NCBI GenBank assembly: GCA_038199755.1
Contig: JBBPYR010000137.1
Span: forward strand, 1-64,000
Source of the DNA: JBBPYR01 sp038199755
GTDB lineage: Bacteria > Chloroflexota > Ktedonobacteria > Ktedonobacterales > Ktedonobacteraceae
Direction of reading: 5' to 3'
DNA: 64,000 nt
Shown piece by piece: positions 9,101-16,792 of the stretch. The notes beneath the pieces were generated by a model. The model had not been told where the DNA came from and did no database searches. It saw only the letters and a list, made by a program, of their open reading frames with translations. Positions within the stretch are counted from its first letter, which is position 1. Each line of letters begins with the position of its first letter. The position numbers were made by a program, and so were the translations under genes.

Positions 9101-9483
9101 ATTCGCACCAGCGTCTTGACAAGTTGTTCGGCCTGATCGGTCTGATCCATCTGTTCAACGGTGGCACGAATATTGCTTGCGGTTTCAGCCGCCATGCGTG
9201 CCATTTCAATCCGCTTTGGATAGGTCTGTGCTTCAACAGCATCCTGCACCAGTTCGAGACGACGATAGCCCTCCGCAAGTTGATCCAATGTTTCGCGGTT
9301 CGTTGTGTTACCAATCAGCAGGCGCAGTTCCTTGACACCATCGAGCCGTTCCGCGATGCTTTCGAGGCCAGAGAGGAAAAAGTAGCCCACGGCGAAGCGT
9401 GCTATTTCGGTCGAGTCGAGCATTTGTCTGATGTGATCTACCAGCTTCTCGCGGCGATTATCAATAATATCATGGGTAGGCAT
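6145..9483 (-). CDS. Phospholipase D-SNF2 helicase fusion (defence-type)
   Basis: This 1112-residue protein begins with a phospholipase D-like domain with a single HKD motif (H145-x-K147-x4-D152) followed by GSSNLTLSG at about 176-184. A SNF2/superfamily 2 helicase follows: VVGLGKSY near 298 (Walker A), LIDESHN near 378 (motif II), FLTATPRNKS near 407 (motif III), and in the C-terminal lobe VLAEGLNMQDCDTIINYDLHWNP and QRFGRIDRIGS (motifs V-VI). Such fusions occur with restriction-modification and related phage-defence genes, where the helicase translocates and the PLD domain may cut. It is the last gene of a three-gene operon, 12 bases after the PIN gene. It is not a match to DISARM as I know it, where these activities are separate proteins with other partners. 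Confidence 0.88.
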   Translation of the reverse strand: MPTHDIIDNRREKLVDHIRQMLDSTEIARFAVGYFFLSGLESIAERLDGVKELRLLIGNTTNRETLDQLAEGYRRLELVQDAVEAQTYPKRIEMARMAAETASNIRATVEQMDQTDQAEQLVKTLVRMIEEKRLSVRLYTKGRLHAKAYIFDYYNTLFDRAGKPVERHEKGIAIIGSSNLTLSGVSHNTELNVVVQGNDNHTELTHWFDELWSESQDFDESLMQEMRQSWAATPARPYDIYMKTLYTLVKDRIEGGDQESDILWDDEITTRLADFQKVAVRQAVQIIRDYGGAFVSDVVGLGKSYIGAAIVKHFERTEHARPLIICPAPLIEMWERTNEVYQLNARVLSMGYLREDEEGAVNMLLKDARYRDRDFVLIDESHNLRNADTQRYKVVQTFLATGRRCCFLTATPRNKSAWDVYAQIKLFHQDDKTDLPIDPPNLKEYFRLIEKGERKLPDLLTNILIRRTRNHILRWYGYDSLTQQALDPAQFREYLDGHKRAYVIVGGRHQFFPQRSLETIEYSIEETYKGLYQQLRHYVGMPRKGIPIEPPTDELTYARYGLWHYVVKNKQKHEPYTTLQRAGSNMRGLIRVLLFKRFESSVYAFQQTVRRLLKIHRAFLLALAEGIVPAGDDAQTILYESDYAEETDLLDALRAVSGRYKAQDFDIARLRQHIEHDISLLEKILFLVGPIAPEQDAKLQTLKKRLAMAPLQESKRLIFTQYADTARYLFENLNPGRERSDIEVIYSGDKNKARIVGRFAPRSNPEYVMQGNETELQTLIATDVLAEGLNMQDCDTIINYDLHWNPVRLIQRFGRIDRIGSEHSAVYGLNFLPETGIEKNLGLREKLHYRIQEIHNTIGEDAAILDRTEQLNEEAMYAIYEKKGNQLSLFEEDEEFLDLNEAEEIMRQLRKEYPAEYERIASLQDGIRGAKYASKPGLYVFCQAGRYQQMFLLDEHGQIVSRDIPRILGMIKATPETVQAPLPATYNKVVMRVKRRFLEEVKHRQSEREHTLSLTQSQRYILRELRELFRLTIGEDEKAQINVLEKAFRGPITTAINRELNFLRKNSMNGNELLKSLGQIYFQHNMRDWVHDRNRLAAEDEAPRIICSEGLL

Positions 9484-9495
9484 GCTATCTCTCTC

Positions 9496-10062
9496 CTAAA
9501 GTATCTTTACGGGGGCAGGGACAATTTCGCGGATGACATCCTCTGGTTTCCAAACAGTCAGCCCAGCGATCAGGGCGAAGTCGCCGTCTTGCGTCACAAT
9601 ATCACGCAAAGGCTCTTTTCGCCGCGCCATCCTACAACGATTCATGGTTCCCAGGTGAATGGAATCGCCTGTCATCAGGCCATAGGTGGCACGCTCAAAC
9701 TTTGTCTCTCGCAAAAGCCGCTCGTCAACTGGTAGCACATTGATGCCCAGTGAAAGCACTGTCTCAAAATGACGTTGATAATCCACAAGTGTGCTGGCTA
9801 TAGCAGGTGTACCTTTTAGCTTATCTTTGAGCTTGCTAGCACTTCTACTAGAAATATAACGTCTGGCAAATGCTTCTGTTAGCATCAACTTGTGCAGCAA
9901 GTCAGATAGCACCTGAATGTTGACGTAAGCAGTAATCTCTTCCTGTGCAACGCGCTCAAGAAACAGGGAACAAGAACTTGATACATTGCGAAAGTGCAGA
10001 TCAAAAATGTTCGTATCCACAAAGACGCGCGAACCTGCTGGCAGTGTTGACAGATCAGGCAT
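9496..10062 (-). CDS. PIN-domain ribonuclease, part of the defence cassette
   Basis: A 188-residue protein starting at the ATG 10062, which lies inside the end of the upstream restriction-modification gene (8-base overlap) with GGAAGG before it, so translation is probably coupled. FVDTNIFDLHF near residues 14-24 gives the first PIN acidic residue (D16). Later acidic positions fit in LPVDERLLRETKFERATYGLMTGDSIHLG and IVTQDGDFAL, the pattern of VapC/PIN metal-dependent RNases. No antitoxin gene sits beside it; the neighbours are the modification enzyme and the helicase. This argues for an effector nuclease within the same system rather than a free toxin-antitoxin pair, which is inference. Confidence 0.75.
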   Translation of the reverse strand: MPDLSTLPAGSRVFVDTNIFDLHFRNVSSSCSLFLERVAQEEITAYVNIQVLSDLLHKLMLTEAFARRYISSRSASKLKDKLKGTPAIASTLVDYQRHFETVLSLGINVLPVDERLLRETKFERATYGLMTGDSIHLGTMNRCRMARRKEPLRDIVTQDGDFALIAGLTVWKPEDVIREIVPAPVKIL

Positions 10063-13000
10063 AGAACCCTTCCAACTCCTCATCCGGCATATCCTGCCAA
10101 ATACCGCGCAAACTCTCCACTGCCTCCAAACGCTTCTTGCGCTCCTGCGCGTCAATGCGCTCTCTTGGCGCATCCAGGCTCTTCGCCTTATTCAATCGCT
10201 TCTGCACCAGGTTAATCACCGCCTCATACACTCCATCCCGCTCTCCCTGTGTAAGGTTAAGAGCATCGAAGACAATAGCATCAAGTCTCTGTCTTTCTGG
10301 TGAAGGCGTTAACACATTCCAAGCAGTAGCGGTAAATATGGAAGGATCGGCAAAATTTATTGCGTGGGGATGTACACAAAGCAACTCGCTTACCTCATAA
10401 GCTTGTACCTTGAGCAAACCATCACCAAAATTAGCACGACCACTTACATTCACCATTAGTTGAAAGACCGTTGAGTTTAATGAAAGACAAAGAGGCAAAG
10501 CCATCTGAGAAGCCACATGTATCTCATGAAAGTTATCACTAAAGAAACATCCGTTTAAGGCATACAATGTCTTTGCAGTCGAGTCTATAAGATAGTTAAA
10601 ACCTAGATAAGGAGAACGACGAATTCCTAAATCCCACCAATTGGCTCTTCCAGCACAACTGGGCCTTCGATGAAAACCCTTCGCTTCTCCCCATTTAATA
10701 TACTCTACCACCGCTGAGCCTTTAAGGTCTTGCCTATCTTTATGACACATCAATAACTCAAAATTCAAATTTTCAGTGGTAATAGTAATACTTCTACATT
10801 CTTTTGGGCTTTTAATAGCTGGTTGCAAAAACTCTTTTTCAATTCCCCACCTTTGGATATTTTCTTTATCAAGATAGAAAAACTCGTTAGCTCCTGTCTT
10901 TATACCAAACCGTACCTCAGCAACATCACCAAGGCGTACTAACTTGTCCTTCCCTTTCTCAAGGATGGTCCAATAGATGTCGGGAGCACGCAGATATTTG
11001 CCGCCCCATTTATTGCCGCTATATTGTGCGGCTTTTTCGGGAGAATCGGTCGATACTCGCTGCACGGTTGAGGCTTCAGCCGCCGCGTTCTCTATTGGGG
11101 TCGAGCCATCAGCTAAAAGGGCTGCTTGCTGAATGGGAAAGATACGATAGTCGCCGCTAGTGGTTCGTTCCGTCGCGGCCTCAATCTCCTCAAACACAGT
11201 TGCTGATAACAGTTGCTCAAAGGAAGCACGCGCCATCACAAAACGGGTGGTATGCTGCAAGCCCCAGTTTTTTTGCTCGTGGGGCGACGAAAAGAGGGCG
11301 ATAATTGTGTTGACACTGGCTGACTCGAATGAGCGCGTAGCTTCGTTATCGAGTATCAGTTTGACGTGACATTGCCTGAGCAAGAATTCTTGCAGGTCGG
11401 CACCATAGCCCACATCAAGCCAAGAGTTTGAGGTGATGAAGCAAAAAGAGCCACCATCGTTGAGCAGCGAGAGGCCATGAAAGTAGAAATAGATGTACAG
11501 GTCACTCTGGCGATTTAAGGAATGTTTGGCACTCCCTTTCGCCGCATTGTAGTCAAAGAAGTTCGGAAACGCCTCATACACAGACCTTACCAGTTTGCTC
11601 TTATAAGCCTGTTTCTGCTCTATTGTTTGTGTACCCGGCAGCAATGGATCGGCGATTTGCTCCTGGCGCACATAGGGCGGATTGCCGATGACGATATCGA
11701 AACGCTGCCCTTCCGCAAAAATTTCGACAAAGGAGATATCCCACACAAAGGGCAAGCTTCTGGTAGACGAGAGTACACCAAGCGCGGCCACGGGATAGGC
11801 CAATTGCTGTTCAAGGTCTTGTATCTCTCGTTGCAACCGCCCAGTTTCTGGCGTTGGCTTCGCCACTGCTCCATACAGGTCTTCGCTCGTTAATAATGCT
11901 AGTTCCTGCTTCTTTGCCAGAAGCTTCTTTTCAATACTGATTTTCCGCTCTTCGAGAATATCGATAAACAGCCGTCGCTCTTCGTGTTCTACCTGATCTT
12001 TGGTGCGGAGTTCGCGTGATGGCACATTGTTGTAGAACTGATTTTTTTGCTCTTTGAGCCCGTTAATACGCCTTTTAAGCGCAACAGAAAGGCCTTCGAC
12101 GCGATGATTATAGCCAAAATTGATACCTGCAATCTCCTGTACCAGGCTATCGCCACGACGTATCTTGAAGGTGAAATAGGGTAGCAATGGCTCTCTACGA
12201 GCATGCAGTTCTTCACGGGATAGGTTAGTATCCACGATCAAAGCCAGCCATAGACGCAATTCGGCAACATGGATTGCCCATTCCTTGACATCAACCCCAT
12301 AGAGATTGCGGCCAATAATGCGCTTTTTTCGTTCATATGCGGGGTCTTCATTCGCATCATCCTGCGTTTCAAGCACAATACTGGCCCGCTGCTGAAGATC
12401 GTCCAAGACATACAACATGCCAACAAGAAATGAACCGGAGCCACAGGCAGGGTCAACAATGGTCACATCATGTAACTGATCATACACAGGTTGCCAGAGG
12501 TGTGCTGCTTGCAAAGCACTATCAGCTGCTTGCTTGTCCTCCGGTTCCATCGCAAAGACAACCTTATAAAGAAGCGATTTATGCTTTTGCCCAAGTGCAT
12601 TGCTGAGATAGTCTACGAGCGTTAAACGGCACATGAGGTCTATTTCTACACGGGGAGTATAGAAAATACCAGCATCACTGCGCTCATCAGCACTGTCGGA
12701 TACATTGACGAGGCTTTCATAGACCTTACCGATCATCTCTGGATCAACGGACACTTCCTGGTCGAGCGGACTATCCTCTGCGATTGTAAAGTTATAGCGT
12801 TCTAGAAAGGTAATAATATGGGCCATAGAGAGGTCAGTTACCTTAAAACCACCTTTTCTGTCCAAATCATTTTCGGTGAACAGGCCACCATTCAGGAAAG
12901 GGGCCAAGGCGAGAATAGCTAAGATATCGGGTGGGAAATAGCTATAGCCCCCATGAAAACCATTATTAAACGCCTTAAAAAACAACACATTGAGCCATTG

Positions 13001-13834
13001 GGCAAAAAATGTATCCTTCTCATGCTGGCTATACAGATAGCTCTCCCAGAAGCGTCGCAGGAAATCACTACGGTCTCCCAGCCAATGCTTACGCTGAATG
13101 AAATAGAGAAACATACAACGGTTAAGCAGTTGCAGGGCGTAGTCATGTGACCAGATACCATCCCCTGTTTGCTTTTCCATATCTTTACGCACCATATCAA
13201 AGAGCGTTTTATATCCCTCAAAGAACTGTTTCGTTACGGCTTCAACATCAAAAGCTTTATCATGCTGTGCTTGAATAGCAAGTGCATCATTCTCAAATAC
13301 GGTAGTATTCAAATCGCTGAAGAACAGCTTAGGATTGTTAGCAGCAACATCTAAAAGTGAAACACGCTCAATAGCAGTACGCAACCGCTCATGCGGACCA
13401 ATGGTAATACGTCGAAACAGACGACGTTTGCTCTGTTCTCTTTCATACTTCACATTCACGAAATGCCAAGTATTCTGAGCGCGGTTAGAAAAGATAAAAA
13501 GTGCATATAGATGATTTTGCAGCAGTTTGGTCACAATCCTGCGTTCTTTACTCAGTGAAAGCTGATCAGATGCAAGATGAACATAAATAATATGAAAACT
13601 GCCATGCGCAGCAGTGGCAAGGAGCAGCGGAGAGCCTATAATATCAGCCTGCGTTATTGTTTGATCGCGCAAAGAAAGTGTCTGGTTACTACGCTCATAG
13701 TTAAGTTCACTCCAAAATAACTGTTTGAGCGCATCAAAACCATGTGGGGTGCTCAAATCTTCAAGTAGAGGTGAGACACGACTCTGTACAGCATCAAAAG
13801 AGTACGCTATTTCCTTATTGTCCATACGATACAA
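10055..13834 (-). CDS. Eco57I-like type IIG restriction-modification protein
   Basis: The 1259-residue protein has the N6-adenine methyltransferase motifs I (DPACGSGSFLVG, about residue 461) and IV (NPPYVRQE, about 718), plus LYGVDVKEWAIHVAELRLWL typical of the Eco57I family. About 400 residues precede motif I, including FRRITIGPHERLRTAIER, common in this family; the C-terminal third is likely the target-recognition domain. I do not see a certain PD-(D/E)xK nuclease motif, so it may be modification only, with cutting by its partners. It overlaps the PIN gene by 8 bases. AAAGGA precedes the ATG at 13834; an alternative ATG lies three codons in. Confidence 0.85.
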   Translation of the reverse strand: MYRMDNKEIAYSFDAVQSRVSPLLEDLSTPHGFDALKQLFWSELNYERSNQTLSLRDQTITQADIIGSPLLLATAAHGSFHIIYVHLASDQLSLSKERRIVTKLLQNHLYALFIFSNRAQNTWHFVNVKYEREQSKRRLFRRITIGPHERLRTAIERVSLLDVAANNPKLFFSDLNTTVFENDALAIQAQHDKAFDVEAVTKQFFEGYKTLFDMVRKDMEKQTGDGIWSHDYALQLLNRCMFLYFIQRKHWLGDRSDFLRRFWESYLYSQHEKDTFFAQWLNVLFFKAFNNGFHGGYSYFPPDILAILALAPFLNGGLFTENDLDRKGGFKVTDLSMAHIITFLERYNFTIAEDSPLDQEVSVDPEMIGKVYESLVNVSDSADERSDAGIFYTPRVEIDLMCRLTLVDYLSNALGQKHKSLLYKVVFAMEPEDKQAADSALQAAHLWQPVYDQLHDVTIVDPACGSGSFLVGMLYVLDDLQQRASIVLETQDDANEDPAYERKKRIIGRNLYGVDVKEWAIHVAELRLWLALIVDTNLSREELHARREPLLPYFTFKIRRGDSLVQEIAGINFGYNHRVEGLSVALKRRINGLKEQKNQFYNNVPSRELRTKDQVEHEERRLFIDILEERKISIEKKLLAKKQELALLTSEDLYGAVAKPTPETGRLQREIQDLEQQLAYPVAALGVLSSTRSLPFVWDISFVEIFAEGQRFDIVIGNPPYVRQEQIADPLLPGTQTIEQKQAYKSKLVRSVYEAFPNFFDYNAAKGSAKHSLNRQSDLYIYFYFHGLSLLNDGGSFCFITSNSWLDVGYGADLQEFLLRQCHVKLILDNEATRSFESASVNTIIALFSSPHEQKNWGLQHTTRFVMARASFEQLLSATVFEEIEAATERTTSGDYRIFPIQQAALLADGSTPIENAAAEASTVQRVSTDSPEKAAQYSGNKWGGKYLRAPDIYWTILEKGKDKLVRLGDVAEVRFGIKTGANEFFYLDKENIQRWGIEKEFLQPAIKSPKECRSITITTENLNFELLMCHKDRQDLKGSAVVEYIKWGEAKGFHRRPSCAGRANWWDLGIRRSPYLGFNYLIDSTAKTLYALNGCFFSDNFHEIHVASQMALPLCLSLNSTVFQLMVNVSGRANFGDGLLKVQAYEVSELLCVHPHAINFADPSIFTATAWNVLTPSPERQRLDAIVFDALNLTQGERDGVYEAVINLVQKRLNKAKSLDAPRERIDAQERKKRLEAVESLRGIWQDMPDEELEGFYA

Positions 13835-13989
13835 TATCCTTTACACACTACCCAGCCACCGACAGAGGGAGTAACTTCTTCTAAGGTAATGCTAGTGTAA
13901 ACCAAAAGAGGAAATTTGGCTAGAGGTTTTGTCGTGCGTTTTGAGGTTTGTAGGGGAGGATATGAAAGCGACGATGCTTGAGATGCGGC

Positions 13990-14346
13990 TTACTCTTCAT
14001 CCCCCACTTCCGCCTCCTCCATTTCAGCGACGGTGGCGAGAAAACGGTAATCATCCTGGCAGGAGACGCAATGACCGAGATGAACGATGATCTCCCGTAA
14101 CTCCTGTTCGGACAGCTTCACCAGGGGATACTCAGGGCGCAGTGCTTCATAGTAGGATGGTAAGCGTTGGCGACACTGATCACAGCTGAGCGTATCGTTC
14201 GCGATCAATGCCTCAGAAAGGCGCGTGATCCCATGCTGACAACGTGGGCAGGTACGCAGATGGGCTGCAAGATGCTCAGTATGCTCATCATACATAGTGG
14301 TCTTATTGTCGCTCCTAAGCAAGCGTTGGAGTTGCTGGCATCTCAT
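13990..14346 (-). CDS. Zinc-finger anti-sigma-like protein
   Basis: A 118-residue protein with two cysteine/histidine modules: HLAAHLRTCPRCQ and CDQCRQRLPSYYEA...HLGHCVSCQ. The HxxxCxxC pattern and the phrase CRQRLPSYYEA resemble the zinc-binding anti-sigma (ZAS) fold that holds ECF sigma factors. There is no membrane segment, so it would act in the cytoplasm. It follows the sigma factor gene by about 70 bases on the same strand, the usual order for a sigma/anti-sigma pair. GGGAAG precedes the ATG. The regulatory link is inferred from motif and position. Confidence 0.7.
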   Translation of the reverse strand: MRCQQLQRLLRSDNKTTMYDEHTEHLAAHLRTCPRCQHGITRLSEALIANDTLSCDQCRQRLPSYYEALRPEYPLVKLSEQELREIIVHLGHCVSCQDDYRFLATVAEMEEAEVGDEE

Positions 14347-14415
14347 AACGGTCTTCCCAATAAGATGTTTTTACTATTTTTTATACAATTACCTACGCTA
14401 TTCCATAACTATACA

Positions 14416-15255
14416 TTAATTAGATAAAAAACGCAAGAGTTTGGCAAGAGTGGGATGCTCCTCTCGTAGCAAGCGAAAGGCACGATGTCGCCATACGCGA
14501 ACTAATTCGACTTTCACGCCCATACGTTCGGCAATCTCTGTATCGTCGAGGTCTTCCAAAAATTGGAATATCAACACTTGTATGTGATTTTTATTCCGCT
14601 GTGCCGCGAGAACAGCTAGCAACTCTTCACGAAACTCATCTTGTATTACGTACATGACAGGGTCGCGGTTACGTAGGTCAACTAGTTCACCTATAGCATA
14701 CTCGCTATCCTGATCTAGTGATAGAGTCTCTTCACGCTTACGCTTGTTTAAGCAGGCTATGGCTTTGCGGTGTAAGATAACCTGCGCCCAGCCAAGAAAC
14801 GCAGCAGGATCATCCAATTTTTTCTCGCCGCGCCGTAATGGGTAAAGTCCTACTAATGTCAGGTAGACCGCATCTTCGCTTGCCTGCTCATACTGTTGCA
14901 GAACTTTGTTGTAACGAACATGACGCAAAAAGCGCGTAAAAGAACGCTCCAAGTTGACGTAAGCCAATTCATAGAGCTGCTGATCTTGAGAACACCAAGC
15001 ATCATGCAGTGTACGACTACAGATACGTTGTGCCATACGCCATAGTAGGTTAGTTGATGGTTGCATCTCCTTTTCTTCGTTGTCCTTCTCTTCTTTTTGA
15101 GTGTCCCCATGCTGCTCAGCGTATAGTTTTGCCCACTCCTGCGCCATCAACTGCGAAAGTGCGTCGGCGGTAAGAATGCCCTGTACATACGACGAGACTG
15201 CCTTTTCCGCCGTGCTATGAATCTTTTCAGAGAGATTTTTACTTGATTCATCCAT
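14416..15255 (-). CDS. Sigma-70 family RNA polymerase sigma factor (ECF-like)
   Basis: The 279-residue protein has a variable N-terminal part of about 90 residues, then a region-2-like segment (RSFTRFLRHVRYN to DDPAAFLGWAQVILHRKAIACLNKRKREE) and a region-4-like helix-turn-helix (VLIFQFLEDLDDTEIAERMGVKVELVRVWRHRAFRLLREE). Two-domain organisation without region 3 is ECF type. The extra N-terminal part is longer than in classical ECF factors. The neighbouring zinc-finger protein is probably its regulator. The signal it answers to cannot be read from the sequence. Confidence 0.8.
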   Translation of the reverse strand: MDESSKNLSEKIHSTAEKAVSSYVQGILTADALSQLMAQEWAKLYAEQHGDTQKEEKDNEEKEMQPSTNLLWRMAQRICSRTLHDAWCSQDQQLYELAYVNLERSFTRFLRHVRYNKVLQQYEQASEDAVYLTLVGLYPLRRGEKKLDDPAAFLGWAQVILHRKAIACLNKRKREETLSLDQDSEYAIGELVDLRNRDPVMYVIQDEFREELLAVLAAQRNKNHIQVLIFQFLEDLDDTEIAERMGVKVELVRVWRHRAFRLLREEHPTLAKLLRFLSN

Positions 15256-15464
15256 CTATGCACTATTCCTTCGACTTTTCTTATTGAACAGCTAAATAAG
15301 CAACTTCTATACACATTGACGAATTACCGATAAGAATATCAAAAATATGAAATATTCGCTTTCCTCTCGCACACCTGTACAAATAGACGGAAAAACTTCT
15401 CCGTCCTAGTGCAGATCAGAAGGCAATGCAGAAATTGCATTGTCGCAGAAAGGAAGCACCTTCC

Positions 15465-15662
15465 ATGGTTTTATCTCTCAAACGTTTCTTCCTTGTCATC
15501 GTTATGGCACTCGCGTTGCTAGCTGGCCTCTTAGGTTGGTCTGGCAAGATGATGACCACCCCCGTCCTACAAAATCATCATGGTGCCAGTGTGCAGACAC
15601 ACATGCTGGCCGATGGTCCCGACGTGCGTGTAGGCTGTCCACCGCCTCCTTTTGCCTGCTAA
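15465..15662 (+). CDS. Small exported peptide ending in a Cys-Pro-rich tail
   Basis: A 65-residue product from the ATG at 15465, chosen because AAAGGAAG lies about ten bases ahead; a longer reading starts at 15426 without a site. Residues 1-25 (VLSLKRFFLVIVMALALLAG) form a signal peptide or single membrane anchor. The mature part is short and ends VRVGCPPPPFAC, with two cysteines bracketing a proline run, which could form a disulfide-closed loop. I recognise no family. A strong terminator follows at once, so it is a monocistronic unit. It might be a secreted signal or a small antimicrobial; this is open. Confidence 0.5.
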   Translation: MVLSLKRFFLVIVMALALLAGLLGWSGKMMTTPVLQNHHGASVQTHMLADGPDVRVGCPPPPFAC

Positions 15663-15674
15663 TAATCACAACCA

Positions 15675-15719
15675 AAACGACAAGGGCTTCCTACACGAGT
15701 AGTGAAGCCCTTGTCGTTT
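15675..15719 (+). terminator. Terminator after the small exported peptide gene
   Basis: A perfect 16-bp stem (15675-15690 with 15704-15719) with a 13-base loop starts a few bases after the stop codon at 15660-15662. The stem runs AAACGACAAGGGCTTC and ends in TTT. Confidence 0.8.
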
Positions 15720-15760
15720 ATGATATGATAGGGAAAGATACAAAAGAGGAGTGCAGAGAC

Positions 15761-16018
15761 GTGAGTGAGCCACAACCTTCAGCAACGGTTAAGGTAACAT
15801 TCTATACAAAAGCGGGCTGTCATCTTTGTGATGATGCACGTGATGCACTTGATGAGATCGCTACACATACGTCTTATGAATTAACAGAGATTGACATTCG
15901 TAGTGACATGGCACTCTTTGAACGCTATCGTTACCGCATTCCGGTCATTCTCATCAATGGGCAAGAAGTCGCTGAGGGCCGTATAACGTACGAGGACCTC
16001 GCGCACCATTTCATGTAG
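15761..16018 (+). CDS. Glutaredoxin family protein
   Basis: An 85-residue thioredoxin-fold protein. VKVTFYTKAGCHLCDDARDAL carries the redox CxxC (C20, C23), followed by the cis-proline segment YRIPVILINGQEVAEGRITYEDL. It resembles the glutaredoxin-like DUF836 proteins that reduce disulfides or sense redox state. I chose the GTG at 15761 because AGAGGA lies about ten bases upstream; an ATG at 15725 lacks a site and overlaps the terminator's end. A DUF2085 membrane protein gene follows after about 40 bases and may be co-transcribed. Confidence 0.8.
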   Translation: MSEPQPSATVKVTFYTKAGCHLCDDARDALDEIATHTSYELTEIDIRSDMALFERYRYRIPVILINGQEVAEGRITYEDLAHHFM

Positions 16019-16057
16019 CATCGATCATTTTGATAACATTGGATAAGAGAAATACCT

Positions 16058-16615
16058 ATGGCAACACCACATATTCATAGCACAAATGCACCTTTTATGA
16101 CTTACGCTGCTCCCAAGAAACGGGGGACAATTCGGCGTATCAGTGATTTCTTGGCGGACCAATGGGCAACAATGATTACGATCATCTTGGGAATATTGGT
16201 TGTATCAGCAATCTCGGTGCCCTTTTTGTCCTATTTTGGCCTAGATGCCGTCTCCAAACCGGTGTTTTACTCACTACACTATGTGTGTGCGCAGATTCCT
16301 TCACACTCCTTCTATATTCTTGGGCATCAGCTCGGCATGTGTGCGCGTAACTTCTCCATTTATGCCTCGATGTTCCTGGGCAGCCTGGCCTTCACCTTGA
16401 GCAAGAAGCGCATCCCTGGTATTCCCTGGTGGCTGTGGGTCTTGATGATTTTGCCGATGGCCCTTGATGGTGGCACACAAATGTTTGGTTTACGCGAGAG
16501 CACGTGGGAGCTACGTGTGCTGACGGGAACGCTCTTTGGCCTGGGCAGCATCTGGTTTGTGCTACCACTCATGCAAAAAACCATCCTAGAGACGCCAGCC
16601 ACCCTACAAAGGTAG
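16058..16615 (+). CDS. DUF2085 family membrane protein
   Basis: The 185-residue protein has about four transmembrane segments (ATMITIILGILVVSAISVPF, ASMFLGSLAFTL, IPWWLWVLMILPMALDG, VLTGTLFGLGSIWFVLPLM). The signature PSHSFYILGHQLGMCARNFSIY and MALDGGTQMFGLRESTWELR match the DUF2085 family, whose conserved cysteine and histidine suggest metal or redox chemistry at the membrane. Function is unknown. It lies just after a glutaredoxin gene on the same strand. Confidence 0.82.
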   Translation: MATPHIHSTNAPFMTYAAPKKRGTIRRISDFLADQWATMITIILGILVVSAISVPFLSYFGLDAVSKPVFYSLHYVCAQIPSHSFYILGHQLGMCARNFSIYASMFLGSLAFTLSKKRIPGIPWWLWVLMILPMALDGGTQMFGLRESTWELRVLTGTLFGLGSIWFVLPLMQKTILETPATLQR

Positions 16616-16661
16616 TAGCGACATGATGAAGCGTGAGCAGCAGCGAAGCGCGCTGCAGGCT

Positions 16662-16746
16662 CCGTAGGGGCCAGATTGATCGCGCCCCTCGTACCTGATC
16701 ACAGGCGATAAATCGCCCTGGGGCGCGATCAATCTGGCCCCTACGG
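16662..16746. repeat. Palindromic repeat, copy 2 (27-bp perfect arms)
   Basis: The arms 16662-16688 and 16720-16746 are exact inverted repeats starting CCGTAGGGGCCAGATTGATC. The centre contains GGCGATAAATCGCC (16704-16717), which is also present in copy 3 at 44888-44901. The right flank CTACGGATGGGTTT is shared with copy 3. It lies between the DUF2085 and mtaB genes. Confidence 0.85.
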
Positions 16747-16792
16747 ATGGGTTTCCATCATGAAGCCCGGATCAGCAAAGAAAGTATGCCCT

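Noticed and set aside
9496..10062. PIN gene as a VapBC toxin-antitoxin pair
   Set aside because: No small antitoxin gene adjoins it; both neighbours overlap or nearly touch and belong to a restriction-like cassette.
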